From an uncultured Bacteroidales bacterium (lineage in GTDB: Bacteria > Bacteroidota > Bacteroidia > Bacteroidales > Paludibacteraceae): a DNA stretch of 64,000 nt. A program made the translations under genes and the position numbers. Under the pieces are notes generated by a model that was given only the letters and a program-made list of their open reading frames with translations, was not told the origin of the DNA and did no database searches. This document shows positions 55,730-63,066 of this stretch, piece after piece. How positions within the stretch are numbered: position 1 is the stretch's first letter; every line of letters begins with the position of its first letter. The DNA lies in assembly GCA_902782665.1 (NCBI GenBank), contig CACZOA010000050.1, forward strand, positions 53,433-117,432. Reading direction: 5' to 3'.

Positions 55730-55759
55730 AAAAAAAGGAGACCTAATGCCTCCTTTTTT
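55730..55759 (-). terminator. Terminator of the small type IX cargo-like gene
   Basis: AAAAAAAGGAG (55730-55740) and CTCCTTTTTT (55750-55759) form a stem with a nine-base loop; on the minus strand a run of seven T follows. Confidence 0.8.
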
Positions 55760-55810
55760 GTTTCTAATAATTTTGCTGGGAAAGTTTTGAAACCTGCCCG
55801 CAATAAAATT

Positions 55811-56269
55811 TTACTTCTTGATAAACTTGATCATCCTTCCATCGACACTCAAAAGATACATACCTTTAGCCAAATCAGACACATTTATCTGCTGACTTAC
55901 AACATGTTTGACTGTCTTTCCGTCTGTACCAATTACCTTGATATTGGCATCCTTATCCAAACCAGATACATAAATAGTGCTTTCTACTGGATTTGGGTAC
56001 ATCTGGATTGTCGGCGCTGCTGATTTGTTATCTGCACTCGACAAATCAACATTGAAAACGATAGTCTGGAATCCTTCAATTGATGTGCCATCGTTCTTGT
56101 TGACCGACAAAGAGGCGTCGTTTCCACTTTTAACCTTAATACTTACCACATCCGACAATGCGAATGTCTCCTGGGATCTGTCAGCCTTGATTCCTATCAT
56201 TCCCTCGACCGCGAATGTCGAAAATGTAGATGCACATACCATCAAAGCCGAAAAAAGTAATTTTTTCAT
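55811..56269 (-). CDS. Small secreted protein with type IX (type A) sorting domain
   Basis: A 152-aa protein. Signal peptide 1-21 (KKLLFSALMVCASTFSTFA), a short beta-rich domain (about 22-75, SDVVSIKVKSGNDASLSVN), and a textbook C-terminal sorting domain: MYPNPVESTIYVSGL, IKVIGTDGKTV, INVSDLAKGMYLLSVDG and the final FIKK. Cargo of this type crosses the outer membrane by the type IX (Por) machinery and is usually anchored to the surface. The ATG at 56269 is preferred; another lies two codons earlier. The remainder is too small for a known enzyme domain. Confidence 0.8.
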   Translation of the reverse strand: MKKLLFSALMVCASTFSTFAVEGMIGIKADRSQETFALSDVVSIKVKSGNDASLSVNKNDGTSIEGFQTIVFNVDLSSADNKSAAPTIQMYPNPVESTIYVSGLDKDANIKVIGTDGKTVKHVVSQQINVSDLAKGMYLLSVDGRMIKFIKK

Positions 56270-56302
56270 ACACATATATACTCTAGAGTTTTTATACTAC
56301 GG

Positions 56303-56334
56303 CAAAGATATAAAATAAATTCACTTCCATACAA
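56303..56334 (-). promoter_or_regulatory. Promoter of the small cargo-like gene
   Basis: Minus-strand TATCTTTG (56303-56310) and TTG (56332-56334) are 21 bases apart, 33 bases above the ATG. Confidence 0.6.
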
Positions 56335-56410
56335 GTATCTATCTCACAATAAATAATGGATATCCACAGATTTCTCTCCATTCCAAATCCTATGATATAC
56401 CAAATATTAG

Positions 56411-56428
56411 TGAAATGATGTCATTTCA
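56411..56428. promoter_or_regulatory. Perfect palindrome upstream of thrA
   Basis: TGAAATGA-TG-TCATTTCA is an exact 8-base inverted repeat with a two-base centre, 57 bases upstream of the thrA -7 box. It has the form of a dimeric regulator site; no regulator is known. Confidence 0.4.
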
Positions 56429-56434
56429 CATTCC

Positions 56435-56462
56435 GCATTTTGAATTTTGCATTACAAAATGC
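56435..56462. promoter_or_regulatory. Second inverted repeat upstream of thrA
   Basis: GCATTTTG (56435-56442) pairs with CAAAATGC (56455-56462) across 12 bases. It lies between the palindrome and the promoter, outside the expected transcript, so it is more likely a DNA site than an attenuator. Confidence 0.35.
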
Positions 56463-56485
56463 CATATCCTTCTAAAAATCTTTTG

Positions 56486-56493
56486 TATCTTTG
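56486..56493 (+). promoter_or_regulatory. -7 box of the threonine operon
   Basis: TATCTTTG fits TAnnTTTG, 46 bases above the thrA ATG. No TTTG occurs at the usual 19-21 base spacing; the nearest is 36 bases away. Confidence 0.5.
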
Positions 56494-56539
56494 CAAATTG
56501 ATAAAAAATATACATTCGTAAAACAATTACAATAAATAT

Positions 56540-58945
56540 ATGAAAGTGCTAAAATTTGGCGGTGCAATCGTAGGTTCCGCTGAACATTTGAAGAAGGTGA
56601 AAAGCATAGTTGAAGCAGAAAAGAACCCTATCGTTGTGGTTTCAGCTATGGACGGAGTAACTGACCTCCTTGAGGAGATTGTTGAAGAGGCGTCAACAGG
56701 CGACTCTAAGTCTATAATCAGCAGATATGAGGATTTGAAGACCCGTCACACCGAATTGGCACGTCAGGTGGTGCCTGCAGACAGTCAGTCGGCTGCTCTT
56801 AGCGAACTCAACCGTCTTTATGCTGAGATGGATAGTATGTTGCAGGCTCTAACCATTTTCCGCGACTGGACAGACAATATCCTTGCGACATTCCTATCTT
56901 ACGGAGAGCGTCTTGTATCTGTGATCGTCGGTGAGATGATCGGAGCAAGAGTTCTTGACTCGACTCGTTTCATCATCGCTGAAGGCGACGCTGATTGCGG
57001 ATACTCAATCGATGAAGAGAGCACAACAGAGAAAATCAAGGCAGCATTCTCAAAAATCAAAGGTGCTGTTGTTTGCCAGGGTTTCATCGCCGGAACAAAT
57101 GACGACGAGATCGCCACTCTTGGCCGTGGTTCATCAGACCTTACTGCCGCTTACATCGCAAAAGTGATGGGTGCTCAGGAGGTGCAGGTGTGGAAGCCTA
57201 CCGATGAGTTTATGAGCGCAGATCCTAAAAAAATCACGTCGGCATACCTTATCGAGCACATGAGCTACGAGGAGGCAAGAGAACTTTCTATAAATGGTGT
57301 CGGAACTTTGTTCTCAGACGCTCTTACTCCACTTGCAGAGGCTAAGATTCCTCTATCAATGAAGAATATCTGCAACGGTAACACAACTGTGATTTCAGCC
57401 ACTCCAAATCCTGAAGATAAAGTTATCAAGGGTATCGCAAGCCAGGATGACTGTGTTATGTACACATTCTCTGGTCTTCCTTCTGATTATCTTCCTCGTT
57501 TGGTGTCGGAATCGGCTATGGTTCTTGAAAGCGACCACGTGCCTTACACTGTGTTCTCTCTTTCAGCAGCAGGCGGATCATTCTCTGTATGTATCCCTGT
57601 AGAATACGAAGGATACTTCAACAACTTGAGCCAGAACCTTGCTTCTATAGATTCTTGCAAAGTGCAGACAATGCGTGATCTTGCTTCTGTTGTCATCGTC
57701 GGCGAAAACATGAAGAACGCTACAGGCACAGCAGGCAAGTTGTTCAACGCCCTTGGACGCAACAACATCAACATCGTCGCAATGAACCAGGGTTCTTCTG
57801 AGACAAGCATAACAGTGGTACTTGAGAAGAAAAACATCAAGAAAGCACTGAACGCTATCCACGAGTCTTTCTTCTTGACTGAGTACCAGGAGTTGAACAT
57901 ATTCGTAGTTGGTACTGGTACTGTGGGAGGCAGCTTGCTTGAGCAGCTTCACTCTCAGAAAGAGCTTATCATGAACCAGAATGGCGTGAAACTTAATGTG
58001 ATGGGTGTTGCAGACGTATCTAAGTTTATCTTGGATCGCAACGGCGTCGACTTGACTAAGTACAACGAGCTTTTGAAGACAGAGGGTAAGGAGTCGACTC
58101 CAGAGTCGTTGAAGAAGGCATTGTTCGAGCTTAATGCATTCAACTGTGTATTCGTAGACTGTACTGCAGCTCCAGCGATCGCAGCAATGTATTTAGATCT
58201 GCTTCAGCACAATATTTCAGTTGTCTGCGCCAACAAGATCGCAGCGTCTGGCGACTATGACAATTACATCAATTTGAAGAACACAGCTCGTAAGAGAGGT
58301 ATCAAATATTTGTTCGAGACTAACGTTGGAGCCGGTCTTCCTATCATCAACACAATCGGTGATTTGATCTACTCTGGTGATAGAATCGTGAAACTTGAGG
58401 CTGTCCTTTCAGGAACATTGAACTTTATCTTCAACACTATCAGCGAAGAGATTCCTTTGAGCAAGGCTATCAAGATGGCTATGGAGGCAAGATTCGCTGA
58501 GCCAGATCCACGTATCGACCTTAGCGGTAAGGATGTGATCAGAAAATTGGTTATCCTTGCGCGTGAGAGCGGTTTGAAGGTTAGTCAGGAAGACGTTGAG
58601 AAGAACCTATTCATCCCTGATGATTTCTTCGAAGGCACTCTTGATGATTTCTGGAAAAAGGTTGAGAAATTCGACGCTGAGTTCGAGGAGAAGAGAAAGG
58701 TTATCGCAGCAGAAGGCAAACGTTGGAGATTCGTTGCCACTCTTGATGAAGGAAAGACTAAGGTTGGTCTGCAGGCTGTCGACTCACGCCACCCATTCTA
58801 CGATCTTGAGGGAAGCAACAACTTGATCATCATCAACACTGCAAGATACAAGGATCCAATGATGATCCGTGGTTATGGTGCAGGTGCTGCTGTGACTGCT
58901 GCCGGTGTCTTCGCCGACATCATCAGCATCGCAAACATCAGATAA
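56540..58945 (+). CDS. thrA: Bifunctional aspartokinase/homoserine dehydrogenase
   Basis: An 801-aa fusion catalysing the first and third steps from aspartate to threonine. Aspartokinase plus ACT regulatory domains take up about 1-450, homoserine dehydrogenase about 455-801 (NAD-binding FVVGTGTVGGSLLEQL, then NKIAASGDY and VGAGLPIINTIGDLIYSGD). The kinase signature KFGGTS reads KFGGAI at residues 5-10 and GRGGSD reads GRGSSD, both in nucleotide/aspartate-binding loops. Other kinase blocks are intact (LSYGERLVS, SADPKKI). First gene of thrA-apgM-thrC. Confidence 0.96.
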   Translation: MKVLKFGGAIVGSAEHLKKVKSIVEAEKNPIVVVSAMDGVTDLLEEIVEEASTGDSKSIISRYEDLKTRHTELARQVVPADSQSAALSELNRLYAEMDSMLQALTIFRDWTDNILATFLSYGERLVSVIVGEMIGARVLDSTRFIIAEGDADCGYSIDEESTTEKIKAAFSKIKGAVVCQGFIAGTNDDEIATLGRGSSDLTAAYIAKVMGAQEVQVWKPTDEFMSADPKKITSAYLIEHMSYEEARELSINGVGTLFSDALTPLAEAKIPLSMKNICNGNTTVISATPNPEDKVIKGIASQDDCVMYTFSGLPSDYLPRLVSESAMVLESDHVPYTVFSLSAAGGSFSVCIPVEYEGYFNNLSQNLASIDSCKVQTMRDLASVVIVGENMKNATGTAGKLFNALGRNNINIVAMNQGSSETSITVVLEKKNIKKALNAIHESFFLTEYQELNIFVVGTGTVGGSLLEQLHSQKELIMNQNGVKLNVMGVADVSKFILDRNGVDLTKYNELLKTEGKESTPESLKKALFELNAFNCVFVDCTAAPAIAAMYLDLLQHNISVVCANKIAASGDYDNYINLKNTARKRGIKYLFETNVGAGLPIINTIGDLIYSGDRIVKLEAVLSGTLNFIFNTISEEIPLSKAIKMAMEARFAEPDPRIDLSGKDVIRKLVILARESGLKVSQEDVEKNLFIPDDFFEGTLDDFWKKVEKFDAEFEEKRKVIAAEGKRWRFVATLDEGKTKVGLQAVDSRHPFYDLEGSNNLIIINTARYKDPMMIRGYGAGAAVTAAGVFADIISIANIR

Positions 58946-58968
58946 TCAAATAAAGATTCTTTGGCATT

Positions 58969-60177
58969 ATGAAACATTTGATTATCCTTGGCGACGGAAT
59001 GGCTGACGAGCGTATTCCGTCGTTAGGAAATAAAACTATACTTGAGGCTGCAAACATACCGACTATCGATTTGCTTGCACAAAAAGGTCGTTGTGGCCTT
59101 TTGGAGACGGTGCCTGAAGGATTCCACCCAGGCAGCGAAATCGCCAACCTTGAAGTGTTGGGCTACGATGTTCGCAAAGTCTTTGAGGGTCGCGGCTCGT
59201 TGGAGGCAGCCAGCATGGGCGTAGACATAGAGCCAGGAGAGATGGCGATGCGTTGCAATATAATCTGTATTGAGAACGGCATCATCAAAAACCACTCTGC
59301 CGGACACATCTCAGATGAAGAGGCATACGTGCTTATCGACTATCTGAATGAAAAACTTGGAGACGAGATCACACGTTTCTTCCCAGGTATATCATACCGT
59401 CACCTATTGAAAATCAAAGGTGGCGACAAGAGAGTGAAATGCACTCCTCCTCACGACGTACCAGGCACTCCTTTCAAGGATGTGCTTGTAAAGGCGGAAG
59501 TGCCAGAAGCACAGAAGACAGCTGATCTGCTCAACGAGTTGATCATCAAGTCGCAGGAGATTCTTGCCGACCATCCTGTCAACAAAGCTCGCGTCGCAGC
59601 GGGAAAAGATCCTGCCAACAGTATCTGGCCTTGGTCTGCAGGATACAAGCCTCAGATGAAGACATTGAAAGAGGAGTACGGTGTGAAGAGCGGAGCTGTC
59701 ATTTCTGCTGTCGATTTGATCCGTGGCATCGGCAAATACGCTGGTCTTGACATCATTGAAGTGGAAGGTGCGACGGGATTGTATGACACCAACTACGAAG
59801 GCAAGGCACAGGCAGCTATCGACGCTTTGAAGAAGTCCGACTTCGTTTATCTCCACATAGAGGCGAGCGATGAAGCAGGACATGAAGGCAATGTGGAATT
59901 GAAACTGAAGACGGTGGAGTATCTTGAGAACAGAATCGTCAAACCGATTTATGAAGAGGTGAAGAATTGGAATGAGCCAGTGGCAATAGCCATCCTTCCA
60001 GACCACCCTACTCCATGCCGCATCAAAACGCATATCTCGGCACCTATCCCATTCCTGATCTACAAACCAGGAGTAGACGGTGATGACGTGAAGAAATACG
60101 ATGAGTTCTCATGTGCGGACGGTGCATACGGCACATTGGTAGGCGACGAGTTCATCAAAGCCCTGCTTGACGACTAA
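58969..60177 (+). CDS. apgM: Cofactor-independent phosphoglycerate mutase family, presumed homoserine kinase
   Basis: A 402-aa metalloenzyme of the archaeal-type iPGM/alkaline phosphatase superfamily. Metal ligands and the nucleophile region are visible: LIILGDGMADE, PGSEIANLEVLGYD (phosphoacceptor Ser), YLHIEASDEAGHEG and AILPDHPTPC. It lies 23 bases after thrA and upstream of thrC, the place of thrB. No other homoserine kinase is present, so this subgroup has been proposed to phosphorylate homoserine. That activity is inference from context. Confidence 0.9.
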   Translation: MKHLIILGDGMADERIPSLGNKTILEAANIPTIDLLAQKGRCGLLETVPEGFHPGSEIANLEVLGYDVRKVFEGRGSLEAASMGVDIEPGEMAMRCNIICIENGIIKNHSAGHISDEEAYVLIDYLNEKLGDEITRFFPGISYRHLLKIKGGDKRVKCTPPHDVPGTPFKDVLVKAEVPEAQKTADLLNELIIKSQEILADHPVNKARVAAGKDPANSIWPWSAGYKPQMKTLKEEYGVKSGAVISAVDLIRGIGKYAGLDIIEVEGATGLYDTNYEGKAQAAIDALKKSDFVYLHIEASDEAGHEGNVELKLKTVEYLENRIVKPIYEEVKNWNEPVAIAILPDHPTPCRIKTHISAPIPFLIYKPGVDGDDVKKYDEFSCADGAYGTLVGDEFIKALLDD

Positions 60178-60204
60178 ATTCTGTTGGCAAATAATTTAAG
60201 GATT

Positions 60205-60254
60205 GTTAAGGGAGGAACTCCCTAACCCATCCGCCAACGCGAGCCCGCAAGGGC
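60205..60254 (+). other. Two hairpins in the apgM-thrC gap
   Basis: GTTAAGGGAG (60205-60214) pairs with CTCCCTAAC (60218-60226) with one bulged A, and GCCC-GCAA-GGGC (60243-60254) is a stem capped by a GNRA-type tetraloop. Neither is followed by a T-run. The GC-rich stretch stands out from its surroundings and may set the relative level or stability of the thrC message. Confidence 0.4.
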
Positions 60255-60331
60255 GAGCGTAATAAACGAGAATATTTGAATAAGAGCATAATTCTCAACT
60301 TTTATCTCTTAATTCTTAATTAAATAAAAAG

Positions 60332-61633
60332 ATGAAGTATTATAGCACAAATAAAAAGGCAGACAAAGCCACTTTGCAGCAAGCCGTTGTAAAAGGACTT
60401 GCGGCAGACAAAGGTTTGTTCATGCCAGAGGTAATCAAGCATCTTCCAGACTCATTCTTCGAGAACATGAAGGACATGAGCCTACAGGAGATCGCATACG
60501 TTGTTGCAGACGCATTCTTTGGTGAGGATGTAGACGCCGAATCATTGAAGAAGATTGTGTACGACACACTCTCTTTCGACATTCCACTTACACACGTCAA
60601 CGACAACATCTACAGTTTGGAACTTTACCACGGACCAACACTTGCATTCAAAGATGTAGGTGCCAGATTCATGTCACGTCTTCTTGGCTATTTCATCGCC
60701 AAAGAGGGACAGAAAGAGGTCAACGTATTGGTTGCCACTTCCGGAGATACAGGATCAGCCGTAGCTAACGGATTCCTTGGAGTAGAGGGCATCCGCGTCT
60801 TCGTGCTTTATCCAAAGGGCAAAGTGAGTCCTATCCAGGAGTGCCAGTTCACAACACTTGGCAAGAACATCACTGCTCTTGAGGTAGACGGAGTGTTCGA
60901 CGACTGCCAGGCATTGGTGAAATCAGCATTCATGGATGCCGATCTTAACGCACACATGAAGCTTACAAGTGCCAACTCCATCAACGTAGCACGCTTCTTG
61001 CCACAGGCATTCTACTATTTCTACGCAGTGGCACAGCTTCACAAGATGGGCAAGAAAGACAATATCGTCATCTGTGTGCCATCAGGAAACTTTGGAAACA
61101 TCACAGCTGGTTTGTTTGGCAAGAGAATGGGACTACCTGTTTCTCGCTTCATCGCAGCCAACAACCGCAACGACATCTTCTTCAAATATTTGCAGACAGG
61201 CAAGTATGAGCCAAAACCATCTGTCCAGACTATCGCAAACGCAATGGACGTAGGTGATCCAAGCAATTTCGCCCGTATCTACGACCTATATGGAGAGAGC
61301 CACGCAGAGATCAGCAAAGAGATCAGCGGATGCACATACACAGACGAGCAGATTGCGGAGACATTGGCAGACTGCTACAAGAAGACAGGCTACTTGCTTG
61401 ATCCACACGGAGCAGTGGGCTACAGAGCATTGACAGAGATGCTTAAGCCAAACGAAGTAGGTGTGTTCCTTGAGACAGCTCATCCAGCCAAGTTTAAGGA
61501 TACAGTGGAGAAAATCATCAAAGACGAGGTCAAGATACCAGCAAAGCTACAGGAGTTCATGAAGGGACAGAAGCAGAGCGTTGCCATGACCAAAAATTTT
61601 GACGATTTCAAAAAATTCCTATTGTCAAAATAA
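60332..61633 (+). CDS. thrC: Threonine synthase
   Basis: A 433-aa pyridoxal phosphate enzyme converting phosphohomoserine to threonine. The PLP lysine is in GPTLAFKDVGARFMSRLL (about 108-125), the phosphate-binding segment is VATSGDTGSAVANGFLG, and SANSINVARFLPQAFYYF and CVPSGNFGNITAGL are family blocks. It matches the long class-1 form. Last gene of the threonine operon; a strong hairpin follows. Confidence 0.96.
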   Translation: MKYYSTNKKADKATLQQAVVKGLAADKGLFMPEVIKHLPDSFFENMKDMSLQEIAYVVADAFFGEDVDAESLKKIVYDTLSFDIPLTHVNDNIYSLELYHGPTLAFKDVGARFMSRLLGYFIAKEGQKEVNVLVATSGDTGSAVANGFLGVEGIRVFVLYPKGKVSPIQECQFTTLGKNITALEVDGVFDDCQALVKSAFMDADLNAHMKLTSANSINVARFLPQAFYYFYAVAQLHKMGKKDNIVICVPSGNFGNITAGLFGKRMGLPVSRFIAANNRNDIFFKYLQTGKYEPKPSVQTIANAMDVGDPSNFARIYDLYGESHAEISKEISGCTYTDEQIAETLADCYKKTGYLLDPHGAVGYRALTEMLKPNEVGVFLETAHPAKFKDTVEKIIKDEVKIPAKLQEFMKGQKQSVAMTKNFDDFKKFLLSK

Positions 61634-61657
61634 AACGACACATATTCGCACGTAGAG

Positions 61658-61673
61658 ACGCACGGACGTGCGT
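61658..61673. repeat. Short GC-rich palindrome
   Basis: A perfect 7-base inverted repeat, ACGCACG and CGTGCGT with a GA centre, inside GTAGAGACGCACG. This resembles dispersed palindromic repeats I recall from Bacteroidota genomes; its copy number could not be examined here. Confidence 0.4.
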
Positions 61674-61711
61674 GTCACAATCACAAACGCGGACGTCGTG
61701 TCATGATAATA

Positions 61712-61750
61712 CCAAAGGCGGTTACAGGAATGTGACCGCCTTTATTGGTT
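61712..61750 (+). terminator. Terminator of the threonine operon
   Basis: AAAGGCGGT (61714-61722) pairs with ACCGCCTTT (61735-61743); CCA/TGG flank the stem and a T-rich tail follows. A diverged copy lies after the ADP-ribosylglycohydrolase gene. Confidence 0.8.
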
Positions 61751-61770
61751 TTATCCAAAGGATTCATAAA

Positions 61771-61809
61771 ATACATTCTATCTACCGGCATAAAACACCT
61801 AAAGGCGTT
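61771..61809 (+). repeat. Direct repeat element, copy 1
   Basis: It shares the core ATCTACCGGCATAAA and a terminal ACACCTAAAGG hairpin with copy 2, with only a few substitutions or single-base gaps over 37-39 bases. Confidence 0.6.
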
Positions 61810-61953
61810 TTTATGTCACGTTTTAGCCATCTTTTCACATTTGCCTAGGGAATGTGTGCACAAACAGCATAAACGCTCTCATAGGCGGTTAAATCAACAA
61901 AAATAAGGCATTGATTTGTTACTATCTTTATTATTCAATCTCCCGTCTTAATA

Positions 61954-61990
61954 ATACATTCCATCTACCGGCATAAACACCTAAAGGTGT
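61954..61990 (+). repeat. Direct repeat element, copy 2
   Basis: It begins ATACATTCCATCTACCGGC and ends in ACACC-TAAA-GGTGT, a perfect 5-pair hairpin; copy 1 has the same end with one A-C mismatch. The copies lie 183 bases apart in the same orientation. Confidence 0.6.
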
Positions 61991-62086
61991 ATGTAGTTTT
62001 TTGAGTAAAATTCATGAAATCCTGTGTTTCTGCACAAATATATGTATTTTTTACACAATATATTTTTATTATTCAGAATTACATAT

Positions 62087-62094
62087 TAACTTTG
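62087..62094 (+). promoter_or_regulatory. -7 box for the ADP-ribosylglycohydrolase gene
   Basis: TAACTTTG fits TAnnTTTG exactly, 27 bases above the ATG. The -33 region is T-rich with no clear TTTG. Confidence 0.45.
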
Positions 62095-62121
62095 CGTCAA
62101 AACAACACAAACATTTAGCCT

Positions 62122-62913
62122 ATGAAAAATTTATTATTATCAGCAGCAATTGGAGATATCTGTGGTGTACCATACGAATTCATCGCTTGGAAAGATTACG
62201 ATAATATAAACTTGTTCCATCCAAAAAACGATTATTCAGACGACTCTGTTTGCACCTTCGCTTGTGCAGAAGCTTTCTTGGAAGGTAAAGATATCGCAGA
62301 ACGCTTAAAAAAAAGATGCTTAGCCGATCCTAACCGTTGCTACGGATTAGGGTTCCGTAATTGGCTATCAAAACCTGGTATAGCACCAGCATACAATAGT
62401 TGGGGCAATGGATCTGCGATGAGAGCATCGTCGGCTGGATTCTTGGCAAAAAGCGAAGATGAGTGTGTTGATCTTGCGACTAAGACTGCTCTTCCAACTC
62501 ATAATCATCCAGAGGGAATAAAAGGTGCTGTTGCCACTGCTCTTGCCATCTTCTACGCAATGCACGGACATGATAAAGAATATATCCGCACTAACGTGCT
62601 TAACAAGTTTTATCCAAAATGGGAAGGAGTAAAATACAAATCGTTTCAGCCATCTTATCAGTTTAATGAAACATGCATGGACACTGTGCCTGCCAGTATA
62701 ATATGTTTCCTTGAAAGTACCGATTTTGAAGACTGTCTGAAAAAGACAATCGCAACTGGCGGAGACGCAGATACAATGGCTGCTATATCTTGTCCGATAG
62801 CATACGCATTCTATAAGGAAATGCCAGAAAAACTTATCGAACTGGCAAAGATTAAGCTTCCAAAATGGATGCTTGACGTAAACGATAAATTTGATGACGT
62901 TTGCAACATGTAA
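62122..62913 (+). CDS. ADP-ribosylglycohydrolase (DraG) family protein
   Basis: A 263-aa all-helical hydrolase that removes ADP-ribose from proteins or small molecules using two magnesium ions. Metal motifs are visible: SAAIGDICGVPYEF, YSDDSVCTFACAEAFL (first site), NGSAMRASSAGFLA, and TIATGGDADTMAAISCPIAYA (second site). The length is typical. It is monocistronic, with its own -7 box and terminator. No ADP-ribosyltransferase is encoded in this window, so the target is unknown. Confidence 0.92.
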   Translation: MKNLLLSAAIGDICGVPYEFIAWKDYDNINLFHPKNDYSDDSVCTFACAEAFLEGKDIAERLKKRCLADPNRCYGLGFRNWLSKPGIAPAYNSWGNGSAMRASSAGFLAKSEDECVDLATKTALPTHNHPEGIKGAVATALAIFYAMHGHDKEYIRTNVLNKFYPKWEGVKYKSFQPSYQFNETCMDTVPASIICFLESTDFEDCLKKTIATGGDADTMAAISCPIAYAFYKEMPEKLIELAKIKLPKWMLDVNDKFDDVCNM

Positions 62914-62921
62914 TACTTTCT

Positions 62922-62966
62922 ATACCAAAGGCTGTTACAGTCCTGTCTCCGCCTTTATGGGTTTTC
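62922..62966 (+). terminator. Terminator-like repeat after the ADP-ribosylglycohydrolase gene
   Basis: CCAAAGGC and GCCTTTATGG pair across an 18-base loop, followed by GTTTT. It is a diverged copy of 61709-61753, sharing ATACCAAAGGC, GTTACAG and CGCCTTTAT. Confidence 0.6.
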
Positions 62967-63066
62967 ATTTGGAAAAATCTCCGTGACGACGATGGCATTC
63001 TTAATCAGCTAATTTCATCGAATTGACATTAAATATACTATTTCTATAGCAGAGATTTTATAATAG

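Larger units (their letters stand above)
55376..55810. other. Non-coding AT-rich spacer upstream of the giant repeat gene
   Basis: It holds a -7 box for the giant gene (55560-55567), a terminator for the small cargo-like gene (55730-55759) and otherwise very AT-rich sequence (55590-55720) without an open frame of note. Confidence 0.6.
61634..62086. other. Intergenic region with terminator, palindrome and a direct repeat
   Basis: About 450 bases without a gene. It contains ACGCACG-GA-CGTGCGT (61658-61673), a terminator (61712-61750) and two near-identical 37-39 base elements (61771-61809 and 61954-61990), each listed separately. The remaining sequence shows no open frame. Confidence 0.65.

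Noticed and set aside
56411-56462. Leader-peptide attenuator of the threonine operon
   Set aside because: The hairpins lie upstream of the -7 box, so they are not expected in the transcript, and no short frame rich in Thr or Ile codons was found.
59404-60033. Minus-strand frame of 209 codons opposite apgM
   Set aside because: It mirrors a strongly conserved plus-strand enzyme; composition reflects the antisense of good codons.
60332-61633. Transferred gene block because codon use in thrA-apgM-thrC is more GC-rich than neighbours
   Set aside because: All three are housekeeping genes with the usual Bacteroidales order; the bias fits high expression better than transfer.
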